In this document: piece by piece, positions 1 to 12,000 of the stretch
Layout: each line of letters opens with the position of its first letter
How positions within the stretch are numbered: the stretch's first letter is position 1
From: Trichostrongylus colubriformis
Taxonomy: Eukaryota > Nematoda > Chromadorea > Rhabditida > Trichostrongylidae
Assembly: GCA_963978905.1 (NCBI GenBank)
Contig: OZ022260.1
Coordinates: forward strand, 2,841,725-2,905,724
Length of the DNA: 64,000 bases
Direction of reading: 5' to 3'
The notes under the pieces: model-generated
Databases searched by the model: none
Seen by the model: only the letters and a program-made list of their open reading frames with translations
What the model was told of the DNA's origin: nothing
Position numbers and translations under genes: made by a program

Positions 1-75
1 CTCCAACTAACAATAATACTCATTCCACCTGAGGCTTTGATGGAGACATCAACGTCACTTTCCTTGAATATCGTA
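1..75 (-). CDS. Partial FN3 exon at the window edge
   Basis: One frame reads ESDVDVSIKASGGMSIIVSW, a convincing FN3 strand A-B. A second frame, in phase with exon 201-302, reads RYSRKVTLMSPSKPQ up to a possible GTGGAA donor. The acceptor (ATTAAG or TTCAAG) is ambiguous, so only the presence of an exon is claimed. Confidence 0.35.
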
Positions 76-3000
76 CTTAATTCATGAAGATTCTACTTGG
101 ATGAAACTAGATCAGTCTGATCCAGAAGGAAGTAAAAAACATTCGAGAAAAAGAATGCTGACCGATTCAGTTGACTTGATTGGTCTCCGAGTCACTTTAC
201 CTGCTGGACCAACTCCGAACTTGCCCGTTTCCACGGGAACCCATGTCGATCTTGGGCTTGGTCCAGCACCTGTGGAGCACTCAACAGAAGCATAATACAC
301 TTCTGAAATCAGGTTCTTTAGTAAGAAAATATTTTCAGAAGTACACACTGAAGATTTCGTGCGAGACACAAACTGGTATGGGGAATGGCAGATAAGCCTC
401 AGGCAATGCACGAGCATAGATACACCGATCGACCACAGCCTCAGAAGTGCGAAAAGGTTTTCTGGAGATGTAGCAGTCAACAGTCAATAGATCTACAGAT
501 CACGCAGCGTGAACGCGGTGCCGGCACTTTCGTTTTTTTTATGAGAAATTTCAGCACAAAATAACGTGAGTTGTATCTCGGATGATGCCGAAAGATATCA
601 TTGTTTCCGTGATGCCGGTCTCACTGGCTCTCAACAGTAATCAAGAATACAGTCCTTTCAACTTTTTTGTGGTATTGAGAAGACTTGCAGGTCTAATACG
701 TAACAGTAAAGGCACATCTCGCGATTAATCTTAACAAAGCTGTAACCTTCTTGCAACAAAGGTGCCTCTGTCTTAAGGCCTACTAGATTCCTGCTAAATA
801 TCGAGGCTGCACCCTTTTGTGTTAACAAGATGCACCTTACAGGCTACACACGCTTGATCCCACTCCACTAACCGTTCCTTTTCGTCTAGTTGATCACTAA
901 GGAAGCTCAAGTGGGTTTGTTCAAAGTGGCTTCGAGCTCATGTAAGCCAAATGGCGCAGCGTAGCGATGCAACAAAGGTGCAACCTGGATATTTACCCAG
1001 ACATCTACAACCTCAAGACAGTGAGTCAACCCAGTCTGCTTACCAAAAAGGTATGCTGTCAAAGACACCGGGAGGGATAATTCAGGCTGACGGTAAACAC
1101 TTCAAGATCAATCAGTTCGCCGTGATTGCACCCACGTCGCCCTGTACAAGCCCCGAGGGTATAATCTATCGGATTTCTGATGAACAGCTCTCTTTTCATA
1201 CTCCATCGCTTATTTAACCTTTCGCAGTTTCTCTTGCGTGACATCATCATGAATGGAATCATTCATCCCACGCGATAAGCGACAGTGGAGTCGGCCTCAC
1301 CTGCTCGCCACCAGCAGGTAACTCCTCCTGGAACGTGCAGCTCGAAGTGCGCCAGGATAACAATAGTGCCTCTTCTGAGCAATGTTCGTTCACAAAAATA
1401 TTGCTTTCGATATTTTTCTTCTTTGCCATCCGCACCCCTCTCCCCTACCCCCAACCCTCGCGGAGCATTGAACGCAAGTAGCAGAGCCACACTTGAGTCA
1501 ATGAGACGGCAGGCATTGGATTGACATTTTCAAGGAAACGAGAAGCTTGATGCGCTCAAGCGACAACTCGTGAAAAATCCGTGTCGGAGAGAAATTTCGG
1601 ATATCTCGAAGAACTTTTAAATCGGTATCCTACAATCATAGGGCGGAGGTCGTGTAGTGACAGGTGGCGCGCACCCCACTCTCATGGTGCCGGGATCAAA
1701 TCTCGCATCAACGCCCGCCCAGGCCAACCAAGCCTTCCATCCCTCCGGGGTCGGCAATTTGGTACCAGAGTCGTCTGGGAGGATAAAAGCACTGACTTGT
1801 ACATCGGCTGGCCACCGCAAGTCATTTATAGGCCACATCACATTCACCTGCCATCACGATTCTGAATGGAACTAGAATGTGCGGCGCATCCCGGAATGGG
1901 ATTGATTAACGCCAAAAACTTTATCCTTTATCCTTTATCCTACAATCATACAAAATAAATGATTCGTTTAGTGAAGCGCAGTGAATACCAGATGAAAATG
2001 AAAGTGCATGAACAAGCAGAATGCTTACGGTCTTCACCGAGATCATCGTATTTCACTTGTTTTTCTCGTGGACCAGCAGTCTTTGTTTTACAGGTGTCAT
2101 CGATAGTTTGTTGTTTGCATACGTATACCTGGAAATCTCATCTTCATAGTAAGATGGTCAAGCGCGTATAGGGTCTAAATTCTGGGGGATTTCTCAGTCT
2201 TCCTCATTGCGATGAGCAGTGGCTCACAGACCTGCATATGAAATGAAGTAGTTAGTTGGATAGGAACAAATGACGAAGAGCAGCAGACTGTGGAGAGAAG
2301 ACAATCTCAAAGGAATCGTGCACGAAAGAGTTATATTTACCGAATATGGCCCGCATACAAAAATTCACGTGAGAAAGTGAGAATCCGGCTGCGATACAGC
2401 TCTTCAAGGTGGCGAACGTGGTACGGGCTCGTTGAGTGATTGCTCCGTTCTGTCGTTCGCTGTAGTGATAGATGGAGAGTGGACTGTTTACGTAACTTCC
2501 TGTTCACACAATGTGTCTCAGACAGCGGCGGACGACGGGGTGGGCACTTACTCCCTGCCTTGCCTCCCCCGGTCCGCTACCTTATGGGGTATAGGCGGGT
2601 AAAACCCCAGTACATCATGTTTTGTGGACTGAGGGCCATTCACAATAGAAAACTGAGAGATTATTCGAAGAGTGCAGCTTATTATGAGTCATCCTAATAA
2701 TTCTCAAGTGTCTCACAGAGCAACTTGAAACTTACTCTACACCACAGCAAAAAAAAAAAAACAGCACTTCAATTTTGATTTATGATGCTGTAAAGAGGTG
2801 ACGCCCAACTTTGTACATTCTTCATTTTGTCTATCCTTTCCATGTGAGAATTACATATAAACACAACTGCGCTCCGCCTTTCTGCTTTCAGATCCAGAGA
2901 AGATATGATGGAAATGGAACGGTAGAAGGAAGCCAGTAAAAGAGAGAACGGAGGCGGGGGGGGGGGGTGAGATGACGAGGTCAAGGACTTGCCAACATCG

Positions 3001-6000
3001 AGATCCTACCCATACCCTTATCATCTCCACGTCGTTGTGATCTCTCATTTTCGATAGAGTCCTGCATCATACAGTAAACTCTCTATGTTTACCACGGTGT
3101 CCTTGTTGCTCCATGTCATGTCAGTCGAAGGTCAAGTTGTTAAGCGCGCTTGGGGTTGTGTATGGCCTGACTAGCTGCTGAAAACCGACCAAAGACGACG
3201 GCGGCACCCTTTCTACAGGTAGCGGCGAGTGGTTGCTGACCACCCAGGTGATCGGCAGCTTTTCGCCTCTAGATAATTTTTCTCCTTTTTCGGGGACGAC
3301 CTCACCCGGACATCTCTCGTGTTCTCGGAGTTTCAGCCAACGAGCGGACCTCGTCTGGCTACTTGCAGTCCGCCGCTGCGATTCCGGATTACAAAGTTTT
3401 TTCCTTATTGTGATGTTGAGAATCTCATTGTCTTCGAAATTTCGCCTTGTGTTGATGGGTATGAGTTTCGTTTGCTTAGTCGCCATCTTGGGACCGAGCA
3501 CTCACACATTCAGTTATTACCCGGAAACAACCTTACATTTTATTCCTTTTGATCTGTAGCTCTGATCGACTTCGGCTCGAGAGAACTGTCACACTCCGAG
3601 CGCGGTTCCCTGCTTATCGCCTGCGGGGGATGCCGTGAAGCGCAACATGAGCCGTGTTGAATGCGACCGCGACAATGATAACATTCTCCGTGATGGTGCA
3701 GCTGTATATAAGCACGCCGCTAGAGTCAGAAGTCATCCAGCAGTTATGGCACCAACATCTCGCTCCCGCTCTGTCTAGGCTCAGCCTGGCACGGACTGTG
3801 CTGGGATGCCGACGCCAGACTGCAAGCTTCCCGATGTTGGCATGCCCTTTGACGTCGTCTTCTTCTTCTACTGAGCCGACCATTTTATTGGCTTCCTTCC
3901 AGCGTTCCACTCCTATCATATGTTCTGCGGATCTGAACAAAAAAACGGAGCGAATTGATGTTCACATGGAATTCTCACATAGAAAGGATTGATAAAATGA
4001 ATAATGTTCAAAGTTTCACGTCACCTCTTGAAATGCTGAGCTCTGCTCAGCATATACATTTTTGCAGGAGCCTAAGTGCAAGAATAAACGGCATTAGGAC
4101 ACTTGGAAATGCTTACCATTACATCAGATTCGCCTCTGAGATAAAAGCCTAGTTTAGGTCCGCAGACATCCTAATATGCAGACCTGTTGCTCTTTACAGG
4201 ACTCCAATCACATCATATATAATTTCATCTCACCATAGTCATTATGCCTTTTGTTACATTTGGATACGCAGACGTATGCTTCAGATCGAAAGATACACAC
4301 GAACATATCACCCATGTATCCGTCAGATTTCAGGGTAGTACTCACTTTACATCCTTTATCTATGCCAGGAAGTTTGTCCAAAGGTAATGGCTCGAAATTA
4401 ATGTAGACATCTGCAGGATTGAATACATCTGGTGGAAGGATTTTCGGACTTTCCACAGGTACTAAAATTCATATATTTGTTTACTTGATGTGTATATGTG
4501 CCAAGCATTGTTGTTCCAAACCACTCCACTCATCACTCCCATTTGCGGGGGCGAAAATGCAGTTTCTTAGCTTTTCAAGTCAAATAGCAATCAACCTCTT
4601 CAAAATGTACCGCATTTCGATCGTCCTAATACGCAATTTTGGCGCTACTAGCACTTTTCTGAACAGTACAACTAAATCGGTGATTAGGTGAAGTTACAGT
4701 ATATGTTTCTTCCAGGCTACCACGATAGCGTTTTCTTCGCTTCGAGCAATGGGAGATTAAGATAGTGTGGGCGTAGTTTGACCCACAGAAACATGAAGTT
4801 TACGGTCACGGCGCTATCTGTATATTTCCTCTACTCTGACTTAAATCCATGAAAGCAATAAGAAAATCCAAAAAGGTGACGACATCACGTATGACACCTA
4901 TTACTGTTTGCACCCATAGGTTCGATAAAGTATCGTCAGGGAAAAAAAAGGTATAAGCAAATCCATCGAAATGCGACAGGAACAATGAATTATTCCCCGG
5001 GAACGGTAATGATACAGAGAATACCATAAGATACTGTGAAGAGCCCCTTGAGAGGTCCACGCGTTCATTTGGGCATAGCTGCATCATAAAGTGCCATTGC
5101 AACCTCCAACTTGATCAAATTTGCAGAAACGCTTTCGGTGTGGAAATGTCTTATATATAGCAATGGCAGACCACTTATCTATTCCACTATTAAGATACAA
5201 TACTATGTTTTCAAATTAAACGCAGAAAACGCCAATCTGCGTTTTGTCGTTGCTTCGCTATAACTATTTTTGTGCACAACATATGTATAAAAGTATGTAC
5301 CACTGGTCTCAATTTTTCAAGCTCTACCAGATGGTGACTTGAGACCGGGGAATCGTGATCTCGGTCACTTCACTGCCTCAAAGTGCCTGTGAGCACTCAT
5401 TAGCGAGCCTCATTGTTATACCAGCAGACAAATGCGTTCGACGGTGTTGTTCATGGGAGCACGGGATGAACAGAGCGGTGTGGGAGGAGTGGGCTTTGCG
5501 GTAGCGGCGCACGTTGCACCCGCAGTACATGAAGTAATATGTATCTCGCACAGGCGGCAAATCCCTCCATCCGGCCGTTCTACTGTAATAAACATAAACA
5601 TCTATGCGCGCACCAGCCAGACGAGAGAAGAGGAGCGCGACGAGTTCTGCTCCAGCTACGAAATCTGCTGCGCCAGGCAAGGACCCGATCCACCATCACC
5701 TGCGGAGATCTCAATGCTAAACCCGGATCACGACGACCAGGCGAGCCCCGAAGCGAGCCCTATGGACTGGGCAGTGGGATGAGGCTGGCGATCGATTCCG
5801 ACTTCATAGTCGGGGACCGGTCCCGGTTGTTCCATGCAAGCAGCTTCTTCATTAAGGCGGAGCGAAAGAAGTGGACCTGGAGACCAGCGGATGCTGCACG
5901 GACGTTCCGCCATACCACACTGCCCCTTCCACTACATGAAAGGAAGCCGCCGAGTCTGTTCAAGCTAGAAGCAGCACACACCTTATTAAAGACAACGTCG

Positions 6001-9000
6001 ACACGAACTCGACGTAGGAGGACCTACTCAACCCACAAAGACGGAGGCTTCTGAGGAGAACAAGGTAGCTGCTGCAAACACGGGCCGAGTTCGCGCTCGA
6101 CCCCAGCGCCACATGGAGCTTGTGATCATCTCCACAGTGTGCGCCAGCCCAACTGGTGCAAGTCATAATCGAAGGTCCTGCTAAACAGACTGAAGAGGAG
6201 ATTGGAGGAAAAGCAGGCACGAAAGCAAGTAGGATTCCGGAGCGGATACAGCTGTGCAGACCACATTCAAGTGGTATCTCAACTCGTGGAGCGCTGTCGA
6301 AAGTACAAGCTGCCAATCGTGCTCACCTTCATCGACTACGAAAAGGCTTTCGACTAGCTCGACCATGGATCCCTTACGTGCTCTGGAGAAGCTGAACATC
6401 GAGGAGGGATACCTTGCCGCTCTATCCACTGCTACAACAACAATTGCCTGCTTCTGAAGCTGTTCTCTAGTAAACTGAATATTCCGGTACGCCGTGGAAT
6501 ATAGCAGGGCGACACTGCATCTCCTCTGCTTTTCACTGCCGCGCTCGGGATATATTTCGACAAGTAGCCTAAGAACAGTGCGGAGTCTCCATCGACGGTG
6601 AGAAGCTGACACACCTACGCTTTGCCGACGACATAGTGCCGATGACAAAAACGATGGACGAGGTGGGGAAGATGCTGAACCAGTTGAACAAGGAGAGCGA
6701 GAAGCGGGCCTGCGCATCAACATCAAGAACACGGAATGCATTCGAAATGAGACAGCGGCAGAGGAAGAATTATACGGAGCGATCAAGCTGAACGGTCAAA
6801 CTACAGCGGGGGCGACCGAGCATATCTACCTTGATAGAGCCATCAGCGCCAAAAACAGCTGAGTTAAGAGCTGGCGATACGGACGAGAGCGGGCTGGACA
6901 GCATAAACAACGTCAAGGAGGCGCTCAGCACACTACGAGACCGCGAGCGCCCACAGCGTGATGGAGATACATCTGCTCGGATACAACACTCACCGGCAGA
7001 AGAACGAGGGACTGAGCGGACGAGGAAGATGCGCAAGAGATCAGGGCTGGCAGACCCGCTCGATACATGGCAATCAAGAACAAATGGGCCGGACATAATC
7101 AGCGGAAGACCGTGACGATGGTTGTTAGCAGTCACCGACTGGAGACTGCGAGATAGAGGCCGATGGGCAGACCTCCGACACGCTGGACACATTCTGTTTG
7201 ACAAACCACAAGACTGTTCCACCGTGGCGGACGCAACTCCAAACCGTGGGCAACTGCAGCGAAGGACCGCGCTCTGTGGTGGAAGATGGGCTCCGCGCCG
7301 ATAGGAGCATCCAAGTATTCGAGTAAGATGGTAAAGTAAATGCGTTCACTGATAGTAATCTCGACCTTCGAACAGGTATCCTATACTGAAAAGGAAACAT
7401 GCTGATCATGGTTTTTCGGACCGTACGATACGATATCAGCTCTATTCCTAACACAGCTACCGATACCAAGCCCTTGTCCAGTTAGTATCAATTTTTCTGC
7501 TGAAGTGGGAACTTTAGGGAAGTCGTGGTAGGTTGAATCCTTGGAGGGATACATGCTCCTTTGAAAAAGTGAATTAACACGTCTTTCCATATTCCTTGGA
7601 ACTGACACAGGTGATCCCCCTAGTCGGAGCTCTCGATCTCACCGTAGTTACAATACCGCTCGCGTCGCGTGAGTAATTTTCGCCTTGTGACGGTTTGTTC
7701 GCGAACAAACCGCCGCAACGTCATAACATCGTTCGAATTGGATAAAATGGAAAGTTCTTAGGAGCGTTGGATTCGTCTCGAAGCGACTAGTTCAGCAGTT
7801 TATAAAATGTCAAATTTTAATCAGCAACAGTCCTGAAAATCGGAAAACGCGTTTTCGCGTTTTTCCGCTACAAATCATTAGTTTATTGGTTTTTTATCGG
7901 ACTTGTATACATTTTCGTAATCTAATCGTCGAGCTCTACAAGGGGATGCTACAAGTTTTCGGTTTTCTCAGACTCGATTTTTTCACATTCTGAAAAGTTG
8001 GAGGGAAATTCTCTTTGGAACTTGATAAGTTGAAGCTAAAATCCTTTCACAATCTCAAGGAAACGGCTGAAAATAGGAAAATTAGACACTTATCGGTACA
8101 AAGCTTTTTGTATGTCGTTCGATAGCATTTTCTCAGAGGAATCGAACGGCATACATTTCATTAGAGGATCTTCGTCTGCAGATGAGTTAAGGGATGGTTT
8201 TTGTTTAGCAGAGTATACACGGAGGCGCTGTTTAGGGCCACACAAAGGATCTGAAAGGGGCTGATCTGAAAGGCTCGAAACTTTAAAATCTCTACACTTC
8301 TGTTAGTTCAGATTGAGATTGTGGAAGGATTTAGCCTCAACTTATCAGGTTCCAAAGAAAATTTCCCTCTAACCTTTCAGAATGTGAAAAATTGAGTCTG
8401 AGAAAACCGAAAACTTGTAGCATCCTCTTGTAGAGCTCGAAGAGCAGATTACGAAAATGTATACAAGTCCGATAAAAAAAAACCAATAAACTATTGATTT
8501 ATAGCGGAAAAACGCGAATACGCGTTTTCGCGCGATTTTCAGGAGTGTTGCTGATCAAAAAATTTTATACACTACTGAACTCGTCGCTCCGAGGCGAATC
8601 CAACTCTCCTAAGAACTTTCCATTTTATCCATTTTGAACGATGTTATGACGCTGCGACTGTTTGTTCGCGAACAAACCGTCGCAAGGCGAAAATTACTCA
8701 CGCGACGCGAGCGGTATTGTAGTTAGCTCAATGGGAGCTGGAAAGCGCGCTCGATCCACCTTTTGCAATGATATCCCATTTTCAGCATTGTGTCGCATTG
8801 ACGTTTTTCTATGATATACACCAGCTTACAAAATTAGGGACTACGTTGGCTTGATTACACACCTTGTACTACTTTGCCACATACTTGCTGAATGCTTTGT
8901 AAGCTCCATCCTACGTAAACCCCACTGAATTTCCAATTATTTTTCACAGTATCTATAGCAGCACATACACAGTGATCTAATGTTTCCTTTAATTCTCGAA

Positions 9001-12000
9001 GACCTTTTGCTCAACTTTTGAAACCATTCCTCGATTAGAGCTATTACCGAAGACTCTAAAGCGAATTCAGAGAGAGAGGCTGCATGAGGTTTAGTGCACC
9101 ACTAGTAATAAAGGGAGCGAGGAAGGGGTGGTAGTGATAAAGGGAGCCTCAGGGTATCCCATATGAGAGATTGACAGTAAGATGCAGTGTCTACAAAGGT
9201 GGACAGCGTAAGAGTCTATGCACTGTCTCAGCCACCCTAATGTACCAACTGATTACGAGAAGATCGACGGATAGGACGAGGAAATTGAGGGCTCGGACAA
9301 GATAGATAAACTGTATCAGATGCGGGGTCTATGGACAGACTTGTTAGTTGACTTTTATGGAAATGCATGGGTTCCTTGAACAACCATCTTAGCAGGAAAA
9401 TCGAATAACTCCTCAGACAGGGGCCTGGAACCGACACCTGTCCTCCGGAAAAAGTTGGTATCGGAATGATCGTACCCTCTAAAAAACATGATCTGCATGT
9501 TTCTTGTTCTATATAGGATACCTATTCATAATTCAAAAAGTACTATCACCGAACGCATTTGCGTACTGGTGATGATTACAGTGAGCGTGGCTCACTAATA
9601 AGTGCTCATTGGCGGCAGTGAAGAGATTAAATCACGATCTTCCAATTTAAAGTCAACATGGTAGAGGGAGACGAAGTGAGACTAATGGATATACTTTTAT
9701 ACATGAACCATGTACCGAAATAGAGCTATAACGAAAAAAAAAACGCGGATCAGTACGTAGGGCGGGTATTACATTTTCTTATCATACAAGCAAATTTCAT
9801 TCTTAGCGCATCTAAGAAGATTAGTCGACTGCCGGAACTTGCGAGGAGAAACCGATGAATGGAACACGAAATCGACCGTGCACGGAAAGCAGAGATGGGG
9901 TCAAAGTGGAACTGTGAGTCTGAAAGCAAGTGACCTACCTAGCTCTGGTACTTTGATAGTTTTTTCAGCGCTCTTAGGTCCAGTGTATGCTCCCAGTTTC
10001 GCTACCACGACAGCATAATACGTCTCAGGTCTGTGCGTTATCTTCCATTTCTGTAGAACTGGTAGCATATATAAAGGTCTTTGAACACTGCCGATATCTG
10101 GGCAGACATGAAGAAAAGTCACTAAAGACAACGCCTATTATATGCGCCTCAAAGGCTATGGTAGAGATAGTTATGGTCGAATAACACAAGATCATAAAAT
10201 ACGAAAGTCCAGATTCCTACTATTCGAAAATAAAGGAAAAATGAAATGGAACGAAAAGAAAAATCAAGAAGTAGGACCCCTTTTCCACCGTTGAATCCGA
10301 AAGAAGGCGGTTTGTGTTAGCGAAAGAGGCGTGCACTGTTGAAACAAATTGCAGCTGATTTAAAAGATTTATGAAGCTAAGCGCTTCCTTCAATGGAAAA
10401 CTTCGCCACATGTATTCTTTCTGGACCCGTAGTCTCATTTTGATGACTCACTTCAAGAGCTCTTATCACACACATTACCCCTACTGCTGTCTTTTATACA
10501 ACAGTATACAAGAGCTCCGGTAATTCGGGACAAATATGAAAAGATCATTGAACAAGCACAGTTACTCACTAGTACGAAGGTAGGTAAAAAACGGAGTAAA
10601 AGGGTTGTAACCCTGATATGAAACTCCCTTTCCAATAATGATTCTCAGTGGGCCATGTCCAAAAAAGGTGGCAACTGTGGAGAAGCCGGCCAAAGCTCAA
10701 GATAGCTCCATTCACCAAAAATCCCACCATGTCCAATTTTCTTAAACGTATAGTTGTCGTTTGAACACATCAGGAAGTTCACTTTATAAGTTCCTCATTA
10801 CGCACATCGCCTCTATCGCTGTCTCTAAGGGTTGAGATGCAAAATGCATCTATGACTGGCTCCTCACATTTGTCGCAAATAAAGACACACTACCGAGCGC
10901 GTAGTACCATGGGTGTCAGTAGGTCAATGGGACTTGCTTTTTCCTATGTCCTTACTCAGCACCCATTACCAAATCACATTCACCCCTGTGGGCGGAGTTC
11001 AGCCTGGTCCATGTGTGCCGTTAGTTTCTTGTCCCATGCCCTTTTCACTCCAGACCTGTCCCCATTTCCACAGGTCGCTTTTTTTATAAAATTTAATATC
11101 GTGACAAGGACGTACGGTCAAGTGAAGCCTTTTACGTATACAGTGCTCTGCATAATTATACAGCCACCTATAAATTGTCCAATAGCTCTGTTCGCAGAGT
11201 GATTCAAAAAAGTCTCTAAGTGAAAGATGTAGTCAAAGTGGACGCGCCTTCGCGCATCCTTACCAAATTTCGGCCAAGAAATGTGGAAGATTCTTTTCTT
11301 AAATTGTTTCAGAAATGGCGCTTATACCATTCTGCAAAATTACACAGCCATTGAACAGATTGACGCATTCGTCAACCGAGAAACAACGAAAAAGAGAAAA
11401 GTGCTGATTCTGCGATCAATTGGTCCTCCTCGCTTCGAATAGCCACAAATTTTGGTGATATAAGTCGATATAAAGATTTTCAGAATGTTTTTAGACCACA
11501 TGCTGCCACGCTTCGATGACAACGTCTTTAAACTCCCTGACACCTTCCAATCGCTCTGAATTCTTTTCCCGTGAAACCCCAAATAATCTTCCATCATGTT
11601 AAGATCGGAGCCGTTCGTTATCCGGGTCAGAAGGTCCATCCGGTGACGGCTTCACCATGATCGAGTGTTCCAGTTATCATGGGATGGTCCATTAACTTAC
11701 ATAAAAGCAAGATTCGGTGGAGATTTCGAGACGCATGACAGGAGAAGGGTACGGCGCACAAAGGCTCGGTAATCGGATGGTTCATCCTTTCGAGAACGAA
11801 ACAAAAATTCGAATGATTATTTGATCCCACACCCTGACACCTCCTTCTTTGAAGTTCTTCTTGAGAACTTAAGTTTGTCCCTTGTGCGGTAGCGCCGGTA
11901 GCCGTCGCGGAGGTCATAGCCGAAACCTTTTTTCATCAGACAGAACAATCTGGAGAAAAACCAAAGGGGAAAGGTGTACAAACTTGAGGAAATTTTCGGA

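Larger units (their letters stand above)
5217..9765. repeat. Large foldback bracketing an old LINE and a palindrome
   Basis: Arms 5217-5410 and about 9585-9765 are reverse complements. Shared blocks include GTATAAAAGTAT, CACTTCACTGCC and TGAGCACT.ATTAG. Everything between them (an RTE relic and the 7.64-8.74 kb palindrome) is nested inside. The whole lies in one intron between exons 9939 and 4461. Confidence 0.6.

Noticed and set aside
4806..5102. 98-codon minus frame as an exon
   Set aside because: No convincing acceptor or donor and no domain pattern.
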